DNA from: Paraphysomonas bandaiensis
Taxonomy: Eukaryota > Chrysophyceae
Length of the DNA stretch: 64,000 nucleotides
Assembly (NCBI GenBank): GCA_965644295.1
Contig: CBFFRP010000297.1
Coordinates: 310,001 to 374,000, forward strand
Reading direction: 5' to 3'
Of the stretch, positions 46,224-57,090 are shown piece after piece; within the stretch, counting starts at the first letter, position 1; each line of letters begins with the position of its first letter. The notes under the pieces were generated by a model, which had not been told where the DNA came from, did no database searches, and was given only the letters and a program-made list of their open reading frames with translations. A program made the position numbers and the translations under genes.

Positions 46224-46688
46224 CTATTCTTCAATACACGACACCAACATGTCACGTATGCCATCAACAAGCCCACTCTTGTCTTCAGTTGACTCTGGAG
46301 TGTCGTCCTCCTGCCTCCGTGGTACTGCAAAGCAGGTAGCGCGCTTCACAGAGAATGCACTTGCTAGCTCAGAAGTCGAAGCACCTGGTAAGCATACTAC
46401 ATTCAGTTTCTTTACTTGACACATTTCCACAATGCTATCGAACATATTTTTCGGGGTGTCTCGACACAGGCAAATAACACTGACAGAATTTCTATCAATA
46501 GCCTTCACAACACTATTCAATCCTAACGCTAACTTTTTTCTCGCGTTACTATTAGATAGCTGTCGTAACAGTGACAGCAACTTCTCTTTCTTGTGTGTGG
46601 ATGACGGCTTTAGCTGGCGATCCTTAAGACGCTGCCAGCTGGACTTACTAGTCAAGCTTTTTCGTGATGATTGGTGTCCTTTTGCCAT
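46224..46688 (-). CDS. L7Ae-family protein, probably RNase P/MRP subunit RPP38
   Basis: 154 residues from the ATG at 46688 (MAKGHQSSRKS). The N-terminal 50 residues are basic and low complexity. The core LALGLNSVVKAIDRNSVSVI, MCQVKKLNVVCLP, ASAFSVKRATCFAV follows the L7Ae/L30e/Gadd45 pattern (G.N.V.KA.....-V.....-P.........- L...K....A). Among these, the long basic N-terminus and the weak core resemble RPP38/Pop3, which binds kink-turns in RNase P and MRP RNAs. Other L7Ae relatives cannot be excluded. It is divergent from the Tudor gene at 47052. Confidence 0.65.
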   Translation of the reverse strand: MAKGHQSSRKSLTSKSSWQRLKDRQLKPSSTHKKEKLLSLLRQLSNSNARKKLALGLNSVVKAIDRNSVSVICLCRDTPKNMFDSIVEMCQVKKLNVVCLPGASTSELASAFSVKRATCFAVPRRQEDDTPESTEDKSGLVDGIRDMLVSCIEE

Positions 46689-47051
46689 ATAGTTAAATTC
46701 ACATAAACTCAACTTATCATGAAATGCGTCTTGATTGCTGCATTAATGGCAGTCAATATGGCATGAAGGCTGGGGGCAATAATTACATAATTGATGCAGT
46801 CATGAGCACTCAACACTCACTCGGTAGTCGTTGGTTCGGTATTCATTGTATTAAATGTGTGTTACGAGAATACGAGCAAGAAAATGAATAGTTTCTCTCT
46901 ATATATTGGACTTTTCGGAAAGTAATTTTCAAAAGCGCTGATATTTCGAGTTCGAGGGTGCTCAAATCCACGTCTCCATGAAAGGTCACTGCGGTGGAGA
47001 GCGGCAGAATTGATTGAAGTGAGATTATCTATTCTATTATCTTTGTGCAGA
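46689..47051. promoter_or_regulatory. Shared upstream region of the RPP38-like and Tudor genes
   Basis: About 360 bp between divergent starts. On the + side a pyrimidine-bearing stretch ends in TTTGTGCAG one base before the Tudor ATG, suggesting a 5'-UTR intron acceptor. No core promoter motif is assigned. Confidence 0.3.
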
Positions 47052-48014
47052 ATGAAACGAGGAGGTTTCACAGCGGAAGAACAGGAGAGGATTGCAAACA
47101 AGTTCCAAAGGATGTCTGACGTACGGACTAGTCGTTCGTCTGGACTAGGGTTTTCAAGTTTAGATAACAGTCATGATGACCCCTCTGTAAATACACAGTC
47201 TACTGAAGAAAAGGCTGCAGCATTAAAAAGAAATGTGAAGAAAATAATAGAGAAAAGTGAATCGAATCCGAGAGCAGTTGCAAATCAAAGCGGGGGAAGT
47301 GGTGAAACTGACCAATTTGCCCGACACAACATTATGGAAGCCATCAGTGACGAGTCTGTGAATTCACTGTTTGATGCGAAGGTTATAAGTGATAGCCCAC
47401 ATAATGATGCGATATTTTGTGCACCAAACCAAGCTACACATCAGAAAGATAGTTCAAAACTCCCGAAAGCTGCCGATGCTAGCTCGACAAGGAAACCCGA
47501 CAATGTAGTAGATAGTGCTAATATGCCACTGTACAAGACTCTTCGCGTTGGAGACAAAGTGCTCGCTGAATACTCTGATGGAATGTTGTACGACGCCGAG
47601 GTAGTTGCTGTGATTCACGGTGGATATCCGTCAGCAAAATATGACGTGAAATACAAAGGCTACTCTGAAATTTGCTGCCTTTCCTGGAAGAAACTACGAT
47701 CTGTTGCAAGCAATCAAATTCAGAGTAATGATAACATCAAAGATTCACGAGAAAATAGAAATATTGGTAGAGATGGTGTAGACGAGTTTGGTAGAGAAGT
47801 TAGACTTAATACGGTCCCTTCAGTACCTGCATGTACCCACCAAAGTGGTAAGATGAGTCAGAGCTATCCTGTAGCTACGATCGAGCCGAAAATATCGCTA
47901 GGATCGTACACACTTACTGAACCCATAAGTGACACAGCAGTTAAAAAAGATATTGGTATTTGCGATCCTGCTATTGTCGAAAGGAAGAAAGGGCTGTGGC
48001 GACATAGAAGCTAG
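47052..48014 (+). CDS. Tudor-domain protein
   Basis: 320 residues from the ATG at 47052. The N-terminus is KRGGFTAEEQERIANKFQRM with SRSSGLGF, then a Ser/Asn/Lys-rich linker. A single Tudor-like domain lies at about 158-220: RVGDKVLAEYSDGMLYDAEV, then VAVIHGG, YDVKYKGYSE and CCLSWKKLR, with the aromatic cage positions largely present. Such domains bind methylated Arg or Lys, as in SMN/SPF30 splicing factors or chromatin readers. No other domain is seen, so splicing versus chromatin cannot be decided. The C-terminal 100 residues are disordered. Confidence 0.7.
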   Translation: MKRGGFTAEEQERIANKFQRMSDVRTSRSSGLGFSSLDNSHDDPSVNTQSTEEKAAALKRNVKKIIEKSESNPRAVANQSGGSGETDQFARHNIMEAISDESVNSLFDAKVISDSPHNDAIFCAPNQATHQKDSSKLPKAADASSTRKPDNVVDSANMPLYKTLRVGDKVLAEYSDGMLYDAEVVAVIHGGYPSAKYDVKYKGYSEICCLSWKKLRSVASNQIQSNDNIKDSRENRNIGRDGVDEFGREVRLNTVPSVPACTHQSGKMSQSYPVATIEPKISLGSYTLTEPISDTAVKKDIGICDPAIVERKKGLWRHRS

Positions 48015-48402
48015 CATGATACTCGATTCGCGTTTTATACTGACACACCATGTATTATCTTGCCTTCCCGGTTACATATCACAGCCGTTTTGATTACAAT
48101 ATTAATTTTGTCGTTTGCCTGTAGTATATAATTTAGAGCTTGTATCGTTTGAAGTTGATAAAAGCCTTCGTGATTGTAATAAGGTGTAACACATGTGGTT
48201 CTAAATTCGCAGTGCATACTTAAAGAATGGCTGGAAAGGAATGACTCTGTACCTGGGCTATTAAGTGAGTGGCTGGTAATAAAGATAAGTTAATGAAATA
48301 TACGTCATACATCGATCTTTACAGTGTTCGCAGTCTCGTAACTTGAGAGTAAATGGTCTCAATATAACAGCCATTTCTAGATTTCTCGTAAACATTCAGA
48401 CA

Positions 48403-49260
48403 CAGCGGGGATTGGGAACAATATATTGCATTGTAAGATAGAATTCCATCAATCATATTTGCAATACTTTTTACACCGGCCGAACAATACTATTATACGA
48501 TACTGTCAACCACTCCTGCGGTGTCATTTTTAAATCTACTAAATTTTCCATTTGTTCCTACTAAACTAAAGAGTGCCATTAGTTCCTACTAAATTTTGCA
48601 GATGTTCCCGCTAAACTAAAAATGGCAGTTGAGCCGTATTTAAGTTTAGTAGAATCGATAAATTTTTAACTCATTAGGAATGTCTGCGAAATTTAGTAGG
48701 CTCAACTGCCATTATTAGTTTCGTTGAAACATCTGCAAAATTTAGTAGAAACCAATATATTTCCGACCACTACTGTACTGTTTCATTAACGGTCATAATT
48801 CAATACCTTAGAAATACAGCTTTTAATTGCTCACAAACAGCATAAAGCAACAGTGCTTTGTCTCATCTATCAGCAGTTAAATACATGCGTATATTCCGTG
48901 TTAGTACTAGTCATTAATATCACGTGATAACCAAACCCACTACGCAGCCAAGCAAAGACTATGTATGTATTGCATAAGTCAATCACAAATTTCCTTATAC
49001 TCACCCTCTAAATCATCATCAGCGGCGTCGTCATCATTACTACATTCCTTCAAAGTTTATTAAAATACGAATGCACCCGGCCACAAGAGTCAATTACCTT
49101 TCACAAACGGCATCATAATAAGTGTAGCAGTTGTATGCTTGTGAGCAACACTGAAAAATAAGTTTAGCTGCGCACTGAACAGGCGTTCGCATGCATCGGA
49201 AGTACAAACTACACGACTCGTGCTCATGCACTTAGATATATCAACTTAAGTCCTGTGATA
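48403..49260. mobile_element. hAT remnants (second family) with a transposase trace on the minus strand
   Basis: The sequence GGGGATTGGGAACAATATAT at 48407 resembles the CAGGGATAGGGAACAATAT end at 41174, and nearby GCAATACTTT...GGCCG matches its sub-terminal part. At 49000-49230 the minus strand reads VVCTSDACERLFSAQLNLFF and, after a possible small intron, an acidic SNDDDAADDDLEG. ERLFS is the C-terminal hAT transposase hallmark. No second terminus or duplication was found. Bases 49261-50034 to the right show no gene. Confidence 0.45.
48586..48748. repeat. Foldback repeat
   Basis: Arms 48586-48633 and 48701-48748 are inverted copies (CTACTAAATTTTGCAGATGT and CTAAACTAAAAATGGCAGTT against the complement), about 85-90% identical, around a 67-bp loop with further partial copies. 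It is likely a small foldback MITE. No target duplication was identified. Confidence 0.6.
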
Positions 49261-50034
49261 TCGGAATTCTGCCGAGTAGTAGAAATTATATCAGTCACTG
49301 CATACAGTTGACCTTTGATTCTTGATACAGAATCCTTTATACGCAACCTTTTGAGTAGGACCTAAAAGAAAGAGAGTCATCATGTGACATTAATCAATTC
49401 TGGGAGCAGATTAATATTAACAGGTAGCAAGGAAACATTTTGTAGTCTGCTTTAACTTTCCCACGAGCAGGTCTACTTGTTGAATGATACTCTCTAGCCT
49501 TCATCGGAATTGTCACATGTTGTTGTTTATTTCTCTTTCTTTGCTACCGCGTTCCTTTGCGTTCACAAACTCGAACTAATGCTTGTTTGGTTCACCTTTA
49601 AAACGGACTATTAAAACAGCTGTAGATATCTCTAATTTAGTATGCATTCGTTGTTCAGGCGTCTCTTCTTCGTCAATACAAACGACTACATTTAGTTTCA
49701 ATACATGTTTCATTATAATTAATATTATACAGTTCCCTGAGTTCTTCTTCTCTTAACCACGTCTAAATAAATCAGTTTCAACGTCGTGTAGGATTACAAC
49801 ATTACTAAAATGAGAAATCTATCCAATGCATATGCAATAGCTATCGTCTATCGATAGAATTGATTGGATGTCGCCAAGAGAAACTAAATTGATAAATGCC
49901 CATTTATAATTGATTAAATTTCTTCGGTGCAAACAAATTATAATATTACTGCATCATTGTAATATATACTGCGTTAATGAGACGGTTAATTTTGATACTA
50001 TGCTAATTCTTATTATCATAAGGTTGCACAATAC

Positions 50035-50470
50035 CTAACTTCCGTGTATAACAATCTGATAGTCGTGACATATGTCTTGATCAATAAAGAAGTCTCGAAC
50101 ATTTGTTCTTTGGTCTCCTGACAACTGAATAATTTCTCCAAGCTCCACGTCATTGCTTACCGTGCCATTACATTTGAAAGTCTTCTTTAGAACCCTTGTA
50201 ATTTTCTTCAGATCTAGATCATCTGGTAGACCTTGTATAGTAGTAATGTGCTTACGTCTGCAAATTGCTATTAATAATAGATACATCGATTGTTTCTAAA
50301 TTACACTTACCCACTACGTGGTTGTATTCGAATATGAACCATGCTAAACTTGTCATTTTCCTTCTCTGCAAAAGGATCTGTTGTATAATAATCAGGAATA
50401 ACTACCATCAAATGTAAAGGTCGTCATATTTACCTGAGATGTGCGAAAAGTTCTTAATATCCATAACCAT
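50035..50470 (-). CDS. EIF1: Translation initiation factor eIF1 (SUI1)
   Basis: Model: complement(join(50035..50257,50311..50377,50434..50470)), 108 residues, phases close. DPFAEKEND, VHIRIQPRSGRKHITTIQGL, LKKTFKCNGTVSND, GEIIQLSGDQRTNVRDFF and a final DYQIVIHGS make a complete SUI1 fold of normal length. eIF1 sits at the 40S P site and guards AUG selection. The first ATG (50470) is followed by a second in-frame ATG two codons later. The end of the protein is typical, so the model is considered complete. Confidence 0.95.
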
Positions 50471-50743
50471 TCTATTCACTCAGTTTCATTGTCATCAATT
50501 ATGATAATATTGTTAAGTTTAACTGTCTGACCGGATAGTTCATGATTGATATAGAATTTTCCAAATTGTGTACACAGGATTTTCCAGAAAACAGTATCTT
50601 CAATCGTCATGCTTCAGTTTCAGTTTCATTTTGGAAACGAAGTTTGATCTTGACATAAATGTTCATCACACAATCTCACTGTTCAATGCCTTGTTAGTCA
50701 GGATAAAGAAACTGTATCATAATGACATGTTGAGCATAGTCGA

Positions 50744-51985
50744 ATGCTTCCTCCTATCAACCCTGCTAGCCTACGACCCCGCAGTGGTGTTGGCAGAGCT
50801 CGAGATGTAAAAGAAAATGATAAAACACCTAAATTACCCCATTATTCATCAGCCTATAGAGGTGTACCTCTAGCAGGAGGCGTACCTATTGATGAGGTCA
50901 TGAAAAAAATGGAAATTGAGAAATTAATGAGCCGAGAAGAGCGGATGACACTGAGTCTTATTTTAAAAAATTCGAAACTGAGAGATAAAGTTATTAACGA
51001 AATCCAGAAATTAGAAATTGGCTCTAAGAGGAAATCTACTCTGAAGCGGTTAAGAATGTTCATCAAGCGGTATAGCCAACGTGGAAGTAGAGATACCGAT
51101 AGCTTGGACGGCTCAGCTTCTCGAGATACGCTTTCTATGTCTTGCAGTGGGGCGGAAAATACAATTCCGGACACTAAGGCTGCAATCATACAGGTAGTAG
51201 GCAGAGCCCCGGTATACTCAGAATTTGCGAGTTCAGGTGTTTTGCTGAAGTGTCGGCAACGACTACAGGACTTTATATCACAGTATGGGCCGGAACGAGC
51301 ACAACGCACTCAATTTGCAATCATAGTTGGCAGTGGGTCTTGTAACCCTGTGACACGGATGCACATCCGTAAATTTTTTGTTGCAAAGCAGTGCATTGAG
51401 TCCTCTTCAGATATATTCGTGTTGGGATCTCTTCTCTCGCCAGCACACCCTCACCTTGTTAGACAGCGATTTCGCAGCTTTACTCACGAGATAATTCCTG
51501 CTCCCCATCGTCTCGTCATTGCGCAGTTGTCAGTAAAAGACAGTATATGGGTTAGTGTTGATCCTTGGGAGATAACGCGTCGGCGTGTTATGGATTATCT
51601 TTCGCTTCTAGAGCATGTCTCTTCCATGGTGCATAGCGAATTCCAGGGATTCAAAATAAAGACGCTCTATATGTTCAAAGCGAATATGTTGCCAAACCTG
51701 TCCCCAAAAGCATTACGTCAAGCCAACTGTGGAGCAGTATGTGTATGCCGGGCAGCGGAGTACGACCAGCTCCGGGCATCTATGCGTAGTGAATGGAAAG
51801 GTCTGCTGTGGGTGGCCGAAGATACCGCCATACTTGATGCTTCCATGGACACGGTTTCTTCTCGTAAAGTCCGGGCAGCTGTGAAGGCCAAGGAACCGCT
51901 GCGAAACCTGGTAGGTGGAGTTGTATCGGACTATTTCAGGGTTAATAGAATTGGACAAAAGGTAAAACGTAACTCGTGTTATTAG
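50744..51985 (+). CDS. NMNAT-like nucleotidyltransferase
   Basis: A single exon, 413 residues. The first 190 are basic and not conserved. From residue 196 the nicotinamide-mononucleotide adenylyltransferase pattern appears: GSGSCNPVTRMHIRKFFVAK (ATP-binding loop, normally GSFNPxTxxHL), VSVDPWE at 270-276 (SDWE/VDPWE substrate motif), CGAVCVCR at 329-336 and SSRKVRAAV at 372-380 (normally SSTxIR). NMNAT joins NMN to ATP to make NAD. The ATP loop has an extra residue and keeps only one of the usual His, and SST has become SSR, so catalysis is not assured. The long N-terminal extension is unusual. Confidence 0.72.
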   Translation: MLPPINPASLRPRSGVGRARDVKENDKTPKLPHYSSAYRGVPLAGGVPIDEVMKKMEIEKLMSREERMTLSLILKNSKLRDKVINEIQKLEIGSKRKSTLKRLRMFIKRYSQRGSRDTDSLDGSASRDTLSMSCSGAENTIPDTKAAIIQVVGRAPVYSEFASSGVLLKCRQRLQDFISQYGPERAQRTQFAIIVGSGSCNPVTRMHIRKFFVAKQCIESSSDIFVLGSLLSPAHPHLVRQRFRSFTHEIIPAPHRLVIAQLSVKDSIWVSVDPWEITRRRVMDYLSLLEHVSSMVHSEFQGFKIKTLYMFKANMLPNLSPKALRQANCGAVCVCRAAEYDQLRASMRSEWKGLLWVAEDTAILDASMDTVSSRKVRAAVKAKEPLRNLVGGVVSDYFRVNRIGQKVKRNSCY

Positions 51986-53124
51986 CTATTCTGTGGTGAT
52001 GGAATCTGTGGTTCAGATGAGAGGGGAGGAGAAATGGCCCGAGGACGAGAAACATCTTCCTAAGATTGTCAGCAGCTCAGCTGTACCCCCGCAGCATTCG
52101 TAGGATGGTCAGATGATCTTTCATGTCGAAAACTCGTGCATTTATTATTCATTGATAACCTTTGTATATCCACTATGGGTGCTATTCCAGTTTGTCGAGA
52201 GCTTATGTGTACATACTTTTATCACTATAGAGAAATATCCACATAATATTATCATTACATGCTTGTGTTCGTTACACTGACGTGGTATAAGTGCGCTTGG
52301 CATATCATTGACACGATGAACTGCTATGTATGAACTGTTACCTGTTATTCTATATATGATAGGAAATGATAATTTGCTGCGGTAATTATATTTTTTCGAA
52401 ATCAAGAATTGGTACAGTGTATAGAAGTGTACCATTTTAAAATAAATTAATTGTTACGCAGTTTCGCAAGCCTGCAGTACACATAGCGTAAGATGAAGAG
52501 ATGTGCTGTATGCTGTTAATCTGCATCTATATCAAAGTTGACAAACGTATGTTATAAAGTATATGTTTAAGGAGTGTATAAAGTATCGTACTACTGCTTT
52601 AATATACAAGTTTAACCCGTGATAAACAACAAAACATTAAGCGAAGTAAAGTGCACAACTCCAAATATAGAGTTAATCTATTTCTGTGAAGAGTGCCATA
52701 GATTTTGATTCATTACACATTACATGACATATAACTCTATTACTTGTATACTTTTATAGCAGTCTATATTAGGAAACTCTATCTGAATCTTAGTGAAACG
52801 AGGAATACAAAATTATGAATACCTTCGATTATACTGGACGAAATATATTACACAAGGAAACAACTACAGACTTCTCGCTCGCTTTCCTTTTCGATTTCTA
52901 TTTTATGATTTATATTCCAGGGTGGTGTAGGAAAGAACAGCTTAACTATAGTTGTCGAATAGTGCCATCGCTCTATAAAAAGACCGATGGAACTGAGGGT
53001 TTTTCGTACCTCACCTCACTAGGCTACAGTATCCATAGTAAATATACAGTCAAGAAAATAGCAAGAAGTAACATTAGAAATAAATTATAGCTATAAGTTC
53101 AGCATCCCCACATACAACACACAA
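51986..53124. other. Intergenic; isolated P-loop-like sequence
   Basis: Mostly AT-rich. At 52920-52955, after an AG acceptor-like site, GGVGKNSLTIV recalls a Ras-type P loop, but the downstream switch regions are absent and a stop follows, so no gene is called. Confidence 0.35.
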
Positions 53125-53874
53125 TTACATCGGCTTGTGTTGTGGGGGATAATGTGGAGGATATTGCAGGCAGAATTGTGGAGACTGCGTTGGGGGCGTC
53201 ATCAAGTGATGTTGTTGATGCTGCATACTGTTCTCGAAATAAAAACCTCACACGTCTGAACCTGCATCTCAGCCTCATTCCAACGTGAGGTACGTCCACC
53301 TTGATTAAGTAGAGCTTGTGCTTGCATATACTGCAAAGGAGAGCAGGGTATGGCCCGATTGTCGATTGTCATGTGCTGGGCCGCTGGTTGCACATGGTCT
53401 GAAGGTAGCATAATATTATATATATTCCTTCCCAGATTCGAAATTCCTAGTTAAGTGAATGACCTTGTTAGTGCTTGTATTATATAACGAGCACCGAGGA
53501 AAAATAGTTGAAGAGTGGAGAAATGGATACCATGACCTCGAGGTTTTAACAAAAAGTCTCTGTGGTACCATGAACTTCTTCCGAATGTAACAGTGGCTCC
53601 TCCCGGAGTACTCGATGGAGAAGGAAGATTCAGAGGTCATAATATAATCATTCAACAACTTAAATCCCCTGTTGGTTGTTGGTCTCACTCCCTCTTTGTG
53701 TCTGCTTTCTTGTTTATATAGTTGTTGATTAATGACAAGTCGCCTGTGTGAAATTACGATCATTGGTTTGATTTCATTCATTACACGACTCACCACCTTC
53801 TGCTGTTTCAGTTTAGCATCATCAAATTCATCAAGGAATGCAGCAGCTGCATCCATAGCACGCTGGGAGCACAT
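53125..53874 (-). CDS. Uncharacterised protein with Gln/Pro/His-rich tail (exon model uncertain)
   Basis: ATG at 53874 opens MCSQRAMDAAAAFLDEFDDA, a helical segment KLKQQKVVSRVMNEIKPM and a basic stretch. Downstream in another frame, SPLQYMQAQALLNQGG and RTSRWNEAEMQ follow a strong 3' splice-site-like tract (CTCTCCTTTGCAG). After a likely intron with donor at CAG-GTTCAG, MQHQQHHLMTPPTQSP and PPHYPPQHKPM end at the TAA at 53125. The middle join (53416-53700) is unresolved. Composition suggests a nuclear or RNA-associated protein, but no domain is recognised. Confidence 0.4.
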
Positions 53875-54689
53875 CGAGGAGCTTACCCCTCTATCTGATG
53901 ACAGAAACGTTTTGTTGTATAAGAAGTGCAACAGACAGATCCCGCCGGCTCTTCTTGAGAGCCACCACTGAAGTTACTACATATATCTAGAGTGTTGGAA
54001 TATGAATCCAAGTCATCCATTACTTTAATATATATGCTGTATATATGCGTCTATATATGTCTATATTTATGTTATGTTATCATAATATCACTGTGAGGAG
54101 TGGATTTGTGATAAAACATCAACTCAACTCAAAAAACTGCATGATGAAAGAAATTCCAGCCATATTCCTTGCTGTGTGAGCTGTGGATATGTTCGCAACA
54201 GGTATATAGAGTTTCAGTGCTCTCCACTCTCTGCTTATCGTGATATTGTTACCAACAGAACACAGCAATGGTGGCTAGTTTGGTGGTAGTGTGCTTCGCG
54301 TAAACAGGTAACAGCATCAGCTAACTAGTTTGACGGAAGTGTATATTGTTATTTGTGTATTGTGTATATATAATATATATAATATTGATTAAAATAATAT
54401 TATTTAATCACAATAATAACATCTTCATTTTTTTGTTGTGGTAGCTGAAATGTCTTCTGAAAACAGCCCACCAGTCATGCTGTTGCGTCATATGTGTCAT
54501 ATTTTATGTTGTTGCGCTTGTGAGGGGTGTACTATATTTATCGTGCGTTGAATGATACATTCTTGGACGAAACGCAGGACATTATGATTGATTGTATGAA
54601 AGAGGTGACAAAAAGAAGAATGCATAGCAGCGGAAGCAGTAATTTCTTGATAAGTGCCGATCGTTTGAGTGTCGCGTAGAATTGTGAGG

Positions 54690-55380
54690 GAGTGTTGAGT
54701 TTTGCTGTTGGAGCAATTAAAACAGCTGTAATTCTAAGGTATTGGAATTATGACTGCTAGTCGAAGAATGCAGTACTGGGAAACTGCATTGTGATAACTA
54801 ACAACATGATAGCTACTGTAGTAATGAATGTCAAAGTTTGACATTATATGAGAAGAATTAACTTAACAACAGAAGGTAACTTATACTCAATGCTGAGAAT
54901 TATAAATTAATACCTCTTATCATTCATCAATATCATGTTGCCTCTACTACCACTCATTTCTCGTACGACGATCTTACGTCGTCACTACAACTTGCATCGT
55001 CACTATATTCCGTTTTACCGCTATATACTTATCGTCATTCATTCTCACAATACGATTAACAAGACTACAACTGTATACTACAGTAATTTAAATACCTTAT
55101 AACTACAGCTTTCAATTGCTCTCATATAGCAGAAATCAACAATGAAACTGAATATAATATATCAGGGCTAGGAAACAATATCTTGAATTGCAATACATTG
55201 TACAATATATTAATCATACAAGATAGTGATGATGTAAGATCGTACGAGAAATGATTTGTCGTAGAGATAACATGAAATTGATGAATGAGTAGAGATATTG
55301 ATTATAATATTTATAACAAGATTAATGAGTGAATACACGTTCAGTTAACTTAGTAAATCATCCAATTGTGTCATAAATTG
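54690..55380. repeat. Cluster of interspersed repeats related to 20170-20520
   Basis: Three pieces. 54700-54860 (inverted) contains AAGGTATTGGAATTATGAC and CATGATAGCTACTGTAGTAA. 54910-55140 (direct) contains TTTCTCGTACGACGATCTTA and ACAGCTTTCAATTGCTC. 55195-55380 (inverted) contains GATGTAAGATCGTACGAGAA. Between the last two, CAGGGCTAGGAAACAATAT at 55163 is a single end of the second hAT family. Flanks 53875-54690 and 55381-55678 hold no gene I can support. Confidence 0.55.
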
Positions 55381-55678
55381 ACATTCTGAATTCTGAAGCT
55401 CGGAAATCATGGGAAAATATATTTAAAATGTTCGTGCGACACGTTGTGTGGTTTGCATACGCCAAATATTGTTATCACTAGGTTGGTCAAGTAATAGATT
55501 TAAAAAATATAGAAAATCTACGTACGTAGAGTTCGCACTCCCGAACAGTTTCGGTATAAAGAAAAGAAAGAAGTTACTTCAAGGTTAAATCATATTACAA
55601 AGCTTAATACTTTTAAAGCTTGCCCATTATTTCCAAACAAGACTCTTCTGCTAAAGAAGACACATTGGTTGTCTCGAT

Positions 55679-56124
55679 TTAAAGGCTCTTCCACTCTTTC
55701 TCCTCCACCAGTTGTCCAAGCGCTTCACGACCATGGTTCGCATTGTGTGATCGCAAATATTTATCCAACTCGTCAGCGGTATAAAAGCCGAACCTTTTTA
55801 CTTCAGCATCATTAGGACGTAATCCCCTCAACCGATTAGCGTATTCGTGGTGCAAGTATCCCCAACTAAAAAAAATTAAAGGAAGTACTCTACGAAATGT
55901 TCTCAAGCGGATAAAATTCTGTCTGGCTATGGATAACAAATAATTAGAAAAATTAAGCATAATGGATCGCCAATTATACCATGAAAAAAGGAAACTGTCC
56001 AGAATGTTGCGCTCACTCCAGCCATAACCAGGATATCTTTGAAAGTCCAGCAACTTCGTATCATTATTCCGCTAGGGTATGGGTGCACCACAGGGTACTT
56101 AGGATACCAAGGTTTAATAAACAT
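55679..56124 (-). CDS. Small membrane protein, possible mitochondrial complex I accessory subunit
   Basis: Model: complement(join(55679..55926,55980..56124)), 130 residues; the 53-nt intron is phase 1 and the frame closes. KPWYPKYPVVHPYPSG precedes a hydrophobic segment (ILVMAGVSATFWTVSFF), a basic RQNFIRLRTFRR, a second hydrophobic stretch (VLPLIFFSWGYL) and a charged tail (RGLRPNDAEVKRFG, YTADELDKYL). The W-YP-HP start, one or two membrane segments and the GLRxND motif recall small inner-membrane respiratory subunits. No exact family is recognised. Confidence 0.5.
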
Positions 56125-56892
56125 CCTTTAAAAACAATGACGATAAGTCGGTATATATAATTATATATGGACAATACAATCCGATAGACTTATTTATGAG
56201 TGCACTCGACATCAAATACGCCACAACTCTGTGGTATATAATATTGTGATTATAACATTACGGTTGCTGTGTGTGATGCTAAAAAAAGCATAACACGAAC
56301 CAACACTCCTGGTTAAACAGGGTCATAATAAGATATATACCGGTATACTACTGCGTATTCTGTGGTCTTATCATCCACTACGAGATGTTGTAAATAGCGT
56401 TGGAAAACTAAAATTTCACCAACTTCCAGTCAAAATTTTTACAGCATATATATATGTTTTTTGAAGCTTACGTTATACTCCATTCAACCGTGTATGTAGT
56501 TTTTAGTAATAATTAATAGTTTTGGCGATAATTGAGTTTCTAGTTTTTTTGGTTTTTTTTTTCAAAAACCAGGGATTTTTATAACATCTAATAAAACCCT
56601 TAAATAGTACTATTTTTAAAAAAAAAATTATATCAATCGCTAGTAATTATCTTATTCTATACGTATACAACTTAGTACTATTGTATTGCAAGCCTATTTA
56701 TTTTAAGTTTTGAAAAAAGTGCTATTTTGGCCTATTTGTAATGACAAACAGTGGTCACTAGTAACTTCAAGCATCTAAGTTGATTAAAAATACCTACCTA
56801 CTACGAATCGTAGCCACCGTCAGAATATACACAGTATATTATAGAATTCCTACGTAGGGTAAAATTGTAAAGGAAAAAAATAAAATATTATA
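56125..56892. other. AT-rich intergenic flank of the two-gene transposon
   Basis: Long T and A runs (56540-56640) and no gene. The TA at 56891-56892 is one of the two target-site copies flanking the element. Confidence 0.4.
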
Positions 56893-57090
56893 TTGTGAGG
56901 GAGAGCGGGTGTGAAAAAAACTTTTTTTTCTCTCTTCTTCAATCTTCTTTGATCGCGATTACAAAACTTGCTCACCTACATTAAACAGTACCATAAACCC
57001 ACAATTACCATGATAAGCACTGCAAATCAAGGTGATTTCTTCTACAATGTGTTGAAGCAACCTTCTCTCACATGTTTGTCATTCGCAGCA
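56893..57090 (+). repeat. Left terminal inverted repeat, 198 bp
   Basis: Starts TTGTGAGGGAGAGCGGGTGT and ends TTTGTCATTCGCAGCA; its exact complement is 60171-60368. It contains a pyrimidine-rich tract (56920-56950) and ends in a stretch that looks like a 3' splice site (CTCTCACATGTTTGTCATTC then GCAG), one base before the ATG of the inner gene. Confidence 0.95.

Noticed and set aside
52920-52955. P-loop-like GGVGKNSLTIV after an acceptor-like AG
   Set aside because: There is an extra residue in the GKS motif, a stop soon after, and no switch or later GTPase motifs nearby.
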